Shown here piece after piece: positions 1-12,500 of a DNA stretch of 64,000 bases; position 1 is the stretch's first letter; the number at the start of each line of letters is the position of its first letter. Source of the stretch: Caprella mutica. Its lineage: Eukaryota > Arthropoda > Malacostraca > Amphipoda > Caprellidae. The notes below the pieces were generated by a model, which searched no databases, was not told where the DNA came from, and worked only from the letters and a program-made list of their open reading frames with translations. Position numbers and translations under genes: made by a program. The stretch lies in the NCBI GenBank assembly GCA_947561585.1, contig CANNZV010001047.1:62001-126000 (forward strand). Reading direction: 5' to 3'.

Positions 1-440
1 GCAATAAATATGATAAAATTATATATCCTTCAAATTTTATAATTTCAAATTTTGTGAATGGGTTCAACGTGGATGATTTTTTTGACGAATTCAATGCAAT
101 ATGAAGAGGGCCAATATCGAATTTCACTGAGGATCAAAAAGAAAATAGAAATACATATATAAGTAATTGAATAAACTCCTTTGTGCTAGTGTTCATGAAT
201 GTCAAAAAAGTTACTTCGTAAAGAGTAAAACAACGAGATATAGAAATCATTACAATTATAATTAAGAATTGTAAGTATAAGTACCATACCCTATGTTACT
301 GTATCCTGGTGAAACCAACAGCTAAAGTAAAAAAAGGTAAAAAGTAAAAACCGTTTTCATTACCAAAATGAAGATACCTACTTAAAGTGAAAATGAAACA
401 CTAACAACAACTACCGATATTGTTGTTTCTTTCACTGGAA
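1..440. other. AT-rich sequence, no feature recognised
   Basis: No open frame, splice-flanked exon or repeat could be recognised. The G+C content rises abruptly at about 445, where a decayed retroelement begins. Confidence 0.5.
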
Positions 441-444
441 AGGT

Positions 445-1740
445 TTGATCTCGTCTCCGTCTAAGGGGGAGAGTCGAGTGATGGAGGGACAGGGGAGGAG
501 AGACTGTAATGAGGGAGAGGGGGGAAGGATTTCCGAGGGAGGTCTCGAGAGATGTCCGAAGTTAGGAAGTGTGAGGAGGTTGTCCGCTACTTCCCCGGGG
601 TCCGATCAAAAGTCAACCGGAGAGAGAGAAGAGGTGCTTGCTCTGCAGCTGAATACGTGAAGGATATCCTGGTTTGTCAGGCCGCAGTCAGGACAGGTCA
701 GTGACATCGCGCTACCGATTCGGAACCTGTAGTCTCCAAGCCTGGAGAAAAATCCAGATCTCAGCTGGGATAGTGTGAACCTGGTAGAACGGGGAAGGCC
801 GGTCTCTTAAGGGCAGACGATAGGGGCGGGGCTTGCACCACACGGTTGTGCCGCAGTCCAGCTATGCAGTCCGTGACGTACCCCACGTGGACTAATCCGA
901 TGGCTTCCCTGTAAGAGTGCTCAGGAAGGATTCCGTCGACCAAGAAGTGAGACACGTCGGTGAGTTACAGGCAGGATAGGGTGTTTTTCATAGCTCGGGG
1001 ACCTCCGAAGAGGAGAGAGTTAAGAGGTACTGCTTGCAGAGGAGGTTGAGTTGCTGGGTGTCAAGGAAGACCATGAATTCAGAGTGCAGATGGTCCGATG
1101 CGGCCATCTGAAGGTTGCTCACACCCGACGGTCATGATTTTGGAGTCATTGCAGACTTTCGGGCAACAGAATAGGGAAGCATTCGTGGTGATGGGATGTA
1201 TGAGGGCCTTATATGGAAGGAGGAGGATCTCCTTTTGGAGACTCCTCGTATGCCAGCCAGGTCCTTGAGAACACCAAGGTGGCCTGAAGCTCTGGTGATG
1301 ATGGACTGGATGTTAGCGAGGGGGGGGGGGGGGGGTGAGGGATAAAGGATAAGTAAGTGCGTGGAGAAAGTGACTCTCAGGATATTGGGGGTCTTACATA
1401 GGAGAAGGAGGGTGATATCTTGATTGGGCTGGGTCAGGGGTGACCAAGGTTTTAGCGGGCGCGATTGTCAGGTTTTTAGAAGCTGCCCATATGGACACCT
1501 TGGCCAGTCCCTCGTTCAACTTCTTTGGTGACCAACCAACTGTTTGCAGGGTGGAGAGCAGTTGGACACGAGGAATTTGAATCGGACAGGAGAAATAACT
1601 GAACCATGCGGGACTCCATCCCTAACATGCCGGTGTCCTGACAGGGCGTTCCGATAGGTGGTCACTGATAGACGGCCCCTCAGATAGGCGGCAAGCCATC
1701 TCACCGTACTTGCCCGGAGGGACGAGGATGCTAGTATGCG
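445..1740 (-). pseudogene. Decayed Jockey-type non-LTR retrotransposon, 3' part
   Basis: This GC-rich island is the remnant of an ORF2 read on the minus strand. Around 1704-1560 the frame gives reverse-transcriptase block 5 (GVPHGSVISP; the family form is GVPQGSVLSP), preceded by WLAAYLRGR, the usual spacing for this clade. Around 800-640 another minus frame gives LPRSTRFTLSQLRSGF followed by CPDC and HVFSC, the zinc-knuckle tail typical of Jockey-type ORF2 proteins. The motif order on the minus strand puts the 3' end near 445-500. Frames are interrupted many times, the YADD block was not seen, and a run of G lies at 1320-1336. It is a dead, 5'-truncated copy with no role now. Confidence 0.75.
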
Positions 1741-4374
1741 AAAGAGGATTGCATGCTACAACGATAACCAAAGATCGTTATTAGAATCATGTTTTGTAGT
1801 TAAATATATAAATACAGCAAAGATGGAAGATATTTTATTATCTGATTTTCACCCTTCTTAATCATTCACAGTTTTTGGGTTGTACATTAATATTGCCAAT
1901 AAAATCATATTCTTTACAACAATTAGACTTCTTATAATCTATAGCTTCAACCAATTTTATAGAAAAAAAAATTGAATTGAAATGAAATGCAATATCCCAT
2001 TCCTGGGATATTTCCTTAATATCCCAGGAATAAATCTTTGTTCCCTGGGATATTCCCCTAATATCCTGGAAACAATTTTTTCTTGTCAGGGTATAGAAAT
2101 TGTAATTTGGCGTGTCTCAAGTCTCACATATTTTGAAAATCAGTATAATTTGAAATTAAAAGACCTTACGAACCAAATTTTCAGCTATGTGACAGAACTC
2201 AAATTCTTATAATTTCATGCCCAGGCTTCCCAAATGAAGTACAGCAGAGTGCTCCATTCTTACTTACCTTATATGTTCTCGACTATCACCATCTGTCAAC
2301 TGAATAGATTATTATAATATACACTCTCATAATGATTACATAACTGATATCTTCTAAATACTACTGAAAACATTGGTTGCAAGGCAGGAAAATCTGTAAA
2401 ATTGTCACTCCAAGGTCCTTCAGGGAAAAAATTCTACCCTGGTTATGTAAGAGGTTAGGTTCGATAACACAGCCTTTGGATCCGAAGAACATGTAGGTTT
2501 GTTACTCAATATTCTAGAGCAACGAAGCTACTGGTGTAGATTCTGGAGGTGATCCGAAGCCAGTCTTATCACTATCGAAAAATATCTATTTGCCAGCATC
2601 CTTTACAAAAGTTAGTAAATCTTCAGTGTAAAATAATACTCACGCATATTCATTCAATCTGATACAAAAATCAATTGACACTCTTCGATTGAAGTATGAA
2701 TTTTCGGATCCATATCATGGAACTCAGCGATGAGGTGAATTCTTGATCAATATGACTGACTATAGATCCACTTGGCACTGTCTTAATTTAGTATCTTCAA
2801 TTCTATCATGGTAGATTTTTCTCTCCTGCCACATCATTCTACTTCAAATAGGCTTGGTAGTTCTTGTTGGGTTTGTTCAACTTTTTCTTCAATAAAGATC
2901 ATCATTATTTCTTATCATTATTCTACTCCTCTCTTTCCATTCTCCTCCACTCCCCAACATTTCCTTAATCATAATTACAGATTGACTGTTACCCAGTATA
3001 TTATGAGAGTCATAGGTCTCCGACTTCTATTCAAGCTGTTTTTACGATTTTTCTCTCCCTTCGGAAACGATGAATAAGGAGCCGCATGACAAGATTAGTA
3101 AGCATCAAAAAAGGGCCGATATAATTCGCCTACTTTGGCTGCAAATAATACAACCGCATGAGGGCAGCGATGGGCGTATAGATGGAAGTAGATATAGCGG
3201 CAAAAACTGTGAATAAGTATTGGATGATTATAGTTTTGTATGTATTAACCAACTCAAATAAATTCAGACGTTTTCTTATTAAAAATAATATTCATTACCC
3301 TTATTATCAATTGTAGGATTTCTCCTGTAAGAATACTATAATTAAGTCTACCAGTAACCCATACATCATTGAATATCAGGACAGATATTTTAATGTTACT
3401 TGGAAAGTGTACCATTGTACAATGTACATATCCCAAATATATTCTGACTAAGAAGCTAAATATTGATGGCTGAATGGGTTTTCCCCAGTCTTTGAAAATG
3501 ATCACGAGAACCCGTTCTGAGATCAAATCATTTGGCAAATATGACCTTCCCGCATTCTGCAAAGGTAATAACTGCTGGGTTGCAAACCCCTTATGAACAC
3601 TCTCAGGAACAATAGTTTGTCCTTTCAAAACTGACAGGCTAGTGTGAGGTTCAAATAATTGGCAGAAAAAGGTCCTTGTCGGTCCTATATTTCGATGTTA
3701 ATTTGAATCTCTCTTCAGTTCAGAAAATATTTTTGAGCAGACATAGCACATCTCTGTATTTAATAACGCTACTGCGCGTGTGCTGATGCTTCGACTAAAT
3801 CAAGAGTCTTCGAAAAACAAACAGAAAGCAATTCGATTTTAGTGTGCTAGTTTTCTAAGCAAGTGTACACTGATACAATTTTGTTTGCGAGTATTTCCAA
3901 GTATATATTATATGCAAAATGGAAATTTATACCTAGATAGTATTCACTCGTATAAAAACCAGAGTGTTTCTAGATAAGGTGGTTACGGGTACCTATACAT
4001 TCCACCTTACTTTACGAGTTAGATTTGGTTAGTCATTAATATTTATCATTTATTAATGTTTTGTATAAGTAACTAGCATTTCCTTTTAATCTAATGTAAC
4101 CTTTTGTTGGCTAGTTACAAGCTGTTTAATTTTTTTTTCACTACACATGTTATAGAACAGAAGAAAGAAAGGTTGTGCGAACGCAAATTATCAGTTTAAT
4201 CTATCCTGAAGCTGCCTTTAATGAATGGAAGAGAAGGAGGTTAGCGTCCCTTGGGCCCCAAATGGTCGTAATTTAGATTATGTTTCATCTGTTTCCATGG
4301 ATATCTTTCTTTAACCGCTACTTGCAGATTTATAGGATAAAGCTAGGTTTAAGCTCTTCAACTATGAGTTATTA
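1741..4374. other. Intergenic AT-rich DNA with a small palindrome cluster
   Basis: No host gene recognised. At 1988-2085 a cluster of short palindromes repeats ATATCCC and its complement GGGATAT around AATATCCCAGGAA-like cores, possibly part of an old inverted-repeat element. A 124-codon minus-strand frame at 3254-3628 resembles nothing I know and has no visible splice context. Confidence 0.4.
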
Positions 4375-4382
4375 GATTTAGG
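4375..4382. repeat. Target-site duplication (left) of hAT-like element
   Basis: The 8 bp GATTTAGG occurs here and again at 6013-6020, directly flanking the inverted ends of the element between them. An 8-bp duplication is characteristic of the hAT superfamily. Confidence 0.85.
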
Positions 4383-6012
4383 CAGAGGTGGCACAGCATC
4401 GCTACTTGTAGCGCGCGCTAATAGTGGCGCTTCTTATTATGTAGCGGCAGCACTACTACTTCTGTGCTAATGTAGCGGTAGCGGCAGCGCCGCTACTTTA
4501 TTCAGAAGCACTTGAGGTTTTCTGCGCTACAGCATTGCCGCTTCTTTTAAAATCAAAAATATTAAAGTTATCTGAGGAATCTAGATAAAAGTGCGCAACC
4601 GTAGATAGCTAATCAGTTGTAAGTGATATTCAGACAAATCCGTGCAGTGCGACCAACTGATATTCTAACAATGATTCATAGTACGACCATAATAATGATA
4701 CGAAATGTGAATATTTGATATTAAGACAAAACCGCCTAATACGATCAACTTACACATCGTCTTACGCTTTTATGCTGATGTGTTGATTGCAATTAAATGG
4801 GTTTAACTCAATGGTTATTTTTGGAAATTTCAGGAAATGTGCATCTACATTGAGAGTAACTAAAAAAATTGAAAGTAATTCAAATAATATTTCGGATACT
4901 ACAATCATTTTACTAAAAGTTACTCATTTTCAGTGTATCAAGCATAACACTAAAAATGCGTAAATAAACGTTTAAACTAATTCTACTGTAATTTTTTTTA
5001 GCGATAGCGTTCATGTGTAGTTTAACTGCTAATTTTAAGTCAATACCCGGTTTCATTTCTCCTCTTTTCCACCATTTTTAAAAGACGCTTATCCATCAAA
5101 TCTGTCAATTTCTGAATTGTATCAGACGTTATCGTCTTACGAGAGTCTTCAGTATCCTTCCAGAGCTCATCTTTCGACGAGAACTGACATTTTCGCACAT
5201 AGTACACATTTTGTTTCAGGATGGACTGAGGTTCTTCAATTGGGTTTGAATCTAGAGAGAGACTGGGCCATACCATCAACTTGTCATTGACGAACTTATT
5301 ACTCCTAATGAAATTCACAGTTCCTTTAGTAGAGTGAGAAGGAGTGTTGTTATGTATGAAAATAAATTTTTTTAACGCAGCAGGTTTCCTTTTCAGCCAA
5401 TGAATAAAGCCACAATTCAAAAAGTTAATATAATTATAAGTTAAAAGTTACTCCTTTTGGAATCATGGAAGATCCGACCAGTTCATTTCCAATAGTCCCA
5501 TCCCAAATTATCACAGCTCTACTTCCATGTTGACGTCAAATTCGTTGGCGATGTGGTGAGGCATGAGAGAGCCATGCATTTCATCTTTGTAGATTACTGT
5601 TTGGTACCTAATCAGTCTTAAGATGCTTCTCCGCCCATAGTAACCTTATGTGTATCCTTCGAAAGAGGCCTGGTAGAAGGTGAAACATAAGAGACAGACT
5701 CTCTTAAAACTGCATCACTAGGTACTTTCCAATGGTTTCCTCTTGAGTTCTCTCTTGATCAAGGACAGTCATGTCTCGTAGCTATTTAGAATTTACTCCT
5801 ATCCTTGCGTGTAATCTTTTTTCATGTGATCAACAATTAATTTCTACTCTGTACGTGGCCGTAAATATAATAAATACAATTTTACAGCATATATGATAAT
5901 TTTTTGGAAAGTAGCGCCGCTGCTTTTCTGAAACTGTAGCGGTAGCGCCGCTACATTATTAAGCATGTAGCGGAAGCGCCGCTGCTTTTCTAAGTAGTGC
6001 TGTCCACCTCTG
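4383..6012. mobile_element. Non-autonomous hAT-like DNA transposon (1.63 kb)
   Basis: The left end reads CAGAGGTGGCACAGCA and the reverse complement of the right end reads CAGAGGTGGACAGCA, a typical hAT terminal inverted repeat. Both ends are flanked by the 8-bp duplication GATTTAGG. Both subterminal regions (about 4400-4550 and 5910-6000) carry many copies of GTAGCGGCAGCGCCGCTAC-like palindromes in GC-rich DNA unlike the surroundings; such arrays often serve as transposase-binding sites in hAT elements, though that is inference here. No hAT transposase frame is present. The centre is occupied by a dead Tc1-like transposase, so the element seems to have received or captured other DNA. Confidence 0.85.
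5040..5650 (-). pseudogene. Tc1-like transposase fragment, inactivated
   Basis: A minus-strand frame of 126 codons (5420-5040) is the C-terminal half of a Tc1-family transposase. WPSLSLDSNPIEEPQSILK matches the WPxxSPDLNPIE block carrying the last acidic catalytic residue, followed by FSSKDELW. The preceding block, normally xDNAPxH, reads HNNTPSHS, so the second catalytic aspartate is Asn. Upstream on the minus strand (about 5530-5430) an interrupted frame gives VIIWDGTIGN, another recognisable family block. Stops and the lost Asp show it is dead. No clear Tc1 terminal repeats were found, so the boundaries are open. Confidence 0.8.
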
Positions 6013-6020
6013 GATTTAGG
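6013..6020. repeat. Target-site duplication (right) of hAT-like element
   Basis: GATTTAGG, identical to 4375-4382, directly follows the right inverted end ...CCACCTCTG. Confidence 0.85.
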
Positions 6021-9000
6021 TAGGTTCGTATGTCACTGATAGGTGACTTGAATCATGGAGCCAATTACCTTTCTGACAGCTCCTTCCAGTCAATTGCATA
6101 GAATTTCCTTTGTTCCGAAACCGACGTTTAACTTCTACTAATAATAAAACTCAACTAGGAGGTCTTCGATTTTTGTTTTGATTAGGCTCGCTGCCTTCAT
6201 TCACTATCACCTCTCCATTTTAGCAACCGATGATTGTGTCTTTTGTAGTCACATTCTTTGGTGAGTAACTGCATTCACTGAGTAGCTATTCTGCATACAT
6301 GAGCTTTTTCAACGACATGAGATAGTTGATTTTCATCATGGAGCCAATTTCTTTTCTAACTGCTTCTTCTAGTCCTTTGTATTAAATTTTTTTCTGACGT
6401 CAGCGATATGACCTTTGGCTCCGAAGTAGACGTTTAAACCCCAACTTAAGTAAATGAATTTTTCACCGGGGTGGAATTTACCTAGAACCAGTGGTTACAA
6501 ATTCAAATATTGTGAAATATTGCACACACACATTCAACTCTTCTAATGGTAACATTGAACTTTCTGAAGTTGTTTTTGAAAAACTTATATATTCAGGGAA
6601 TAAAATTTCCACTTTATATTGGATAGATATTGTATTGATATATATATATATATATCTGCGTCATCCCGGGTTAAGTGACCAGTTTTCCGAAAAATCACCT
6701 AAACCAAAATTGGTTGACTAGAGAAAATGACTGTAGTAACTCGTTGGTTCAATTAAGTGCTGTAATTTAGAAAAGTATGCGAAATAGAAGAGAGACCAGC
6801 GAAATGAGCAGGTTTTTATAGTAACTGATCTTCAAAATTTGTATCTATACATAACGAGAATGCGAAGTTTTAAAACCAGTTATTTGTTTCAAATTTTAGA
6901 TAAAATTGCGCAGACTAACCCATTTCTTTTATCCTCTGCGATTGAGAAATAAGTCGAAATGCTTCCTCTCAGTTTTAATTTTTTTCTTAAGATTGGCAGT
7001 TACAGCAGGGGCACAACTTCAAACGAGTCAACACTACAATATCACGATTTTTAATGATTGATCAAGTACCTACTAAATAGACGAAAAATAAATTTTTGTC
7101 AATAGTGTGAATATAATTTTAATTCTACGCCATTTCAATTTCTGTATACCACCAGAGGAATAGAGAAATGACGTCATAACCTTCTGGTCAGTGTTTACAA
7201 CTTATGACATTCATCGGTCCAAAACTTTACAGCAGGAATTACCAATCTTTCTCTTACAAATTACCCCTTTACTGTTTTGACAACTATATAATCCTAAAAT
7301 TATGAAAGTATATTGCGTTGTGAATTATGACGATACAATTCGTCAACAAATTCCCATGTCTTCATGATGCATGTCCGTATCAAACTAAACCATGTTCAAA
7401 ACTCGATAAATCGACTATCTCTCATGACTTTTATCATGATTGCTCATAAGGTGTTTTAGCAATGCACAAATTATGACTTGAAATTGATATTCAACAATTT
7501 TTAATAATTATATGAATGTTAATTTGAAAAAATTTATGATTCTATAGTTATTCTTCGATTACTTTTCAGAAACCTCAAATGTACCCCCTGAGCCCTTTTA
7601 TAGGCAAATGTACCACTAGGAGAGCATATACGCCAGGTAGAGAAGAGAATTCCTGCTCTATAGCTATCTTTATCATTATAGATATCTTTATTTTTCTTGG
7701 AATATTACATCTTTATTTCTCATTCACGGTTTCATTTAACAAAAACTTAAATGTGTAGCATCCTGGCATACTAGTAAATAAATATATGCGATTTTTTTCT
7801 CAATAAAGAATTTGAATAATAGAGCAACCTAGTTAGCTTTTCCTTAGAAGGTCATCGATATTCGGATGCACTATCTTCAAAGAACTACTCGGCTATAGAC
7901 TGTAGTTCAGCCAAATGAGCAATAAGGTTCCTGGTTAACAGTACATCGAGGATGATCCATGAGGGATTTTCAATGTTCGGAATTCATGCACCATATATTA
8001 CTATTTGACTATTTATTAGAATTGATTATGAGTTCACATTTTTTTGAGTCGAAGAATATTTAGCTTCATATTTGAGCCAGTCTTCCAGAAAGTACGAGAT
8101 TACAGTGAGTGAATATCAAGCCATATGGATTTGAAATCACAGATTGAACTATGAACAAGCACACTGTTGAGTTACATATCAAAGTAAATTTTTCTTTAAC
8201 ATCCACAATGTTTTAGTATCCATCCTCAATTAGCAGCAACCAACTAAAACTATCCATTTATAAAAACTTGTATTTTAGATACTTGCTTCCTAGTAGGTAC
8301 TCAGTATGAGTGAGAAAAAATTAAAGGTTTATCTTTAATATCTTCTTACCAATCACTTTATACTTGGTCGAAGTCTCCAGTCGATAACTTCATGTAAAAG
8401 CTATTCCCTCGATGAATGTTTAACTCCATTAAGCTACCTACTGTATCTATACTATACTTACGTTGAAACCTGAACCTACAGCATCAACTCTTGCCAATCC
8501 TTTGCCTATTATTGATGCTCCTAAATTCCTGTAAAAGTATCACACAATTAAAGAACACATTCCATCCTGGCCATGAAAATTCAAAAGGCGGTGAGAGTAA
8601 GTAGCTAAGTGTTGCATCCTTCTCTCTGCAGTGCATAAGGACCTCAATACTCTGAAACTGTATTTTATTCATATTTTAGGTTCATATGTGTAAATCACAT
8701 TCCACTGTGACTTGAACTGAACACTGGGGAAAATGGAAGAACATTGTTGACAACGAGAGAAGTCTTTCTAACTGCTTATCAGAGAATTAATGTTGAAATA
8801 TAGCTACTATCGAGTATTTCACTAGATATAAATCGTAAGAATTATTAATTGGCAAGAGAAATTCAGTACCATTTACTATCACAATACAATAGCACTAGAA
8901 ATTTTCATCAATCGAATGTGAATAGAAACTAGTGATTGACAAATCACGATATAATTCTAACAAACTTTTACAGAAAAACTATAATACATTTTGGAGCTAA

Positions 9001-9553
9001 TCGAGAAGAAATAGACACCTTACATATAAGGTAGATAAAACTAACAACTAATCAGTAATTACAAATACTTTAAAGATTATATAAACCAAAGAAGATACAC
9101 ACTATACTGAACTCAAAAAAAGTATGTACAACAATGAATGTGATGATTTAAGAAAATTGAAAATAATTTCCATATATACAATCCCTCTTTTGTAATGCAG
9201 TTAACATCCATTTTGTTCAGCAACTACCAATTAAATTTAATAAATAAAACGTTAATTGTAATGTATTTTATACTACATTTAGATAAATAATGTTCAAAAT
9301 CACATTAATTTGTTTATGAACCAAAAGTAGTCCTGACTATCTACATAGTTTGTACGACTCACAATGTGTGAATATTATTCAAAGAAAAAATGTTCAAGTC
9401 AATAAAGATGGATCATTCCAAGTGTTATTCTAGTATCTAACACTCACACACAGTATGAAAATAGATCAACAAATAAGAAAATCTCATCTGTCAATTTGGA
9501 CTGAAGCACAAGTCGAATCTTAAACAGTTTCTAAATATTCTAATGACTAATAT
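6021..9553. other. Intergenic AT-rich DNA, no feature recognised
   Basis: Only short chance frames, a (TA)n run at about 6636-6652 and simple AT-rich sequence were found. The last few hundred bases may hold the 3' untranslated region of the minus-strand gene that ends at 9554. Confidence 0.4.
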
Positions 9554-12500
9554 TCATATTCTGACCTTACCACTGCTTACAAAATGCCCATAGTCTTTCC
9601 TTTTTCTCTTTTGCATAGACATGATTGTCTTACAAACTTCATTAATATCTTCCAAAGCAGGATTGCTAATATCCTTTTCACTGAGAACAGATTTGATATA
9701 TTCCTTCACTTCGGACTCAGAGAAGCTACTGGTGATGGCAGATATGGATTCGTAATCTAAATCATAGGGGTTTATTTCTTTCCTAACCAGAAACTCTATG
9801 AATGTTTTCAACTTCACTATCAAATTAAGGTACTGAACTTTTTCGCCAACGCTGACATCAGGCTTCTCCATGAAATTCTCAATTTTCAACAAAGCATTAT
9901 TTAACATCTTCTGACTTGCTTTCAAGCCGATGCTGCGCCATCCCCATTGAACCTGAAAAGAAAATAATGTTTCATTAGTGGAAACAGAAAATAAAAGGAA
10001 ATTTCTCCCATCAAAAGACTTGAGAATGATCAAAGATGCAGGAACGTCATTCCTGACAATCAACAACTAGTTTAAAATCCTCGGTGAAATAAACTAGTTA
10101 TTGTTGAATAAAGATACTCAATGAGTACACACCTGACTCAGCATCTTTTCCCCTAAGCTTACACCAGTGTTTTTGGTCGTATCTTTATTAACCAAAGATA
10201 TAGATTGCACCCCAACTTTCTTCTTTTTCAGTCTGTTCAGCAATGTTGTCTCAGACAGTGTGAAATTCTGCGACTGGTTATCACTTTTATCTTCTGATGG
10301 TGCGGACTCTTTAAGCAAAGCGAGGTAGGCAGTATCTTCCTCAGAAACAGTTCCTTGTAGATTAACAATCTGCGTCAAGTGTTCCACTCTCTTCTCCCAT
10401 GTCTTCATGAAGCTCTTCTCAAACTGCATATTCCAAAATATGCCCCACATCCTCTCAATGGACTCCATATTCGGTTCTTCACCGTTTTCACGGCTTGTCT
10501 TCATTGCTTGCTGTATGAACGTGCAGTGTTGGTGAGCATAGTTCGGATGTTTCCCAGGGTCTTTACGCAATGTGTCTATCTCTTTCAGGTGAGCATTCTT
10601 CAATGAATCGGCTAGCTGAAGAAGTGAAGCTGAAACATTAGATATATTCACAGGTGGAAGACGTGAAGTTGAAACATTAGCAGATCTATTGGCAGGTGAA
10701 AGACGTGAAGTTGAAACACTAGCAGATCTATTCGCAGGTGAAAGACGTGAAGTTGAAACACTAGTAGATCTATTCACAGGTGAAAGACGTGAAGTTGAAA
10801 AATTAGCAGATCTATTCGCAGGTGAAAGACGTGAAGTTGTAACAATAGCAGATTCATTCACAGGTGGAAGACGTGAAGTTGAAACATTAGCAGATTCATT
10901 CACATGTGGAAGAAGTGAAGCCAAAACACTAACAGAATTATTCACAGGTGGAAGAGTTGAACTCCCAGAAGTATCATCAGATCTGAAATAAATAAGAATG
11001 CCCAGATTAGTAACCTTCAAAGAAGCTAACTAGAGTAATGATACCTTCGTGCTTTTGACAACATAATCAAATCCTACTACAGATATGACTTGCATAGAAA
11101 TCCCATAAGACAAAAGATTGAATTATGTATGACGAGGTTGACCAAAAGCAGGATAATGAACAGAATTTAACCATATATTAATCTAAATTCCAAAGAAACA
11201 AGCATCGTTAAAATCTGATGCAGTTTCAAATCTTCAACAACAGCAGTATATATCTGCCTCTAGAAATGATGTACGAATTAGTGGAAAATACTATATATAA
11301 CTGATTCATCATTAAAAATCAAAATGAATTTAAATACTTTAATGCAGAGTAATCCAAAACTGAGAAACCACAAAACAATTCATTTCATTATAAGTTCTAC
11401 AACATTAGTACTACCAATTAAGGTATTACAATTCCTAGTAGCTACTTTGATATCTAAACAATACGATACCTTGGTTCAAACCTCGACTTAGATCTCCGTT
11501 TTTCATTCTCTTTCATTAGCTTGACCATTTCAATAGCAGCTTCTTGACCAAAATCAGTCCTGGTATCCAAGGAACTTCTTTTCATAGTTTTTTGTTTCAC
11601 CAACATATCTGGTATATAACTAACTTTTATTTCACTAAAAGGGAGATTTTTCTCTTCACTTCCCCATCCTCCTGGAGCTTTTTCCGGTTCAGTATTAGTG
11701 GATAACATGTTACGTAATCCCTTTGAAAGTATTTCACGCAGCTCTGGAACAGCACTATTGCGTTGAGAAGGTACAGCATTCAAAGTGTCATTCGTGTTAC
11801 AGGAGGAGCAACTTGGTTTCTCAATATCAGACCATTCATTAACATTTTCATTATCTGATTTTTGAGATGAGGACAAAACTCCATTACCATTTGTTGTTTC
11901 AAGTTGCTTGGTCTCTGTGAAATGACTGTGCGACCGGGCAACTTTGGAAGTACTGCACGTGTATCTTGAACTCCCAAGGGTTTTATGCTCACTTTCAAAA
12001 TGTTCCTGATCTTCGAAGTTTTTATTACAAAATTCTGTTTCTCTATTTAGTTTTTGTTCAATGTAGAATCTAGATGAACGGTTACCAACCATCGAACTGG
12101 AATCATCATTCTTTGGTTTAGACTCATTTACTATAAGTCTATAATCATCGAACCTAGACTTGGAACTATCAAACCTAGATTGAGAACCATCAAAACTAGA
12201 TTGAGAACCATCAAACCTAGATTGAGAACCATCAAACCTAGATTGAGAACCATCAAACCTAGATTGAGAACCATCAAACCTAGATGGAGAACCATCAAAC
12301 CTAGATGGATAACCATCAAACCTAGATGGATAACCATCAAACCTAGATGAATAACCATCAAACCTAGATAGAGAACCATCACACCTAGATTGTGAACTAT
12401 CTAATTTAGATTGAGAACCTTCAAAACTAGATCGAGAACCTTCAAACCTAGATCGAGAACCTTCAAACCTAGAATTGGAACCATCAAGTTCAGGTTTAGA

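Noticed and set aside
3254..3628. A 124-codon minus-strand frame as a gene
   Set aside because: No recognisable domain, no splice partners and ordinary intergenic composition.
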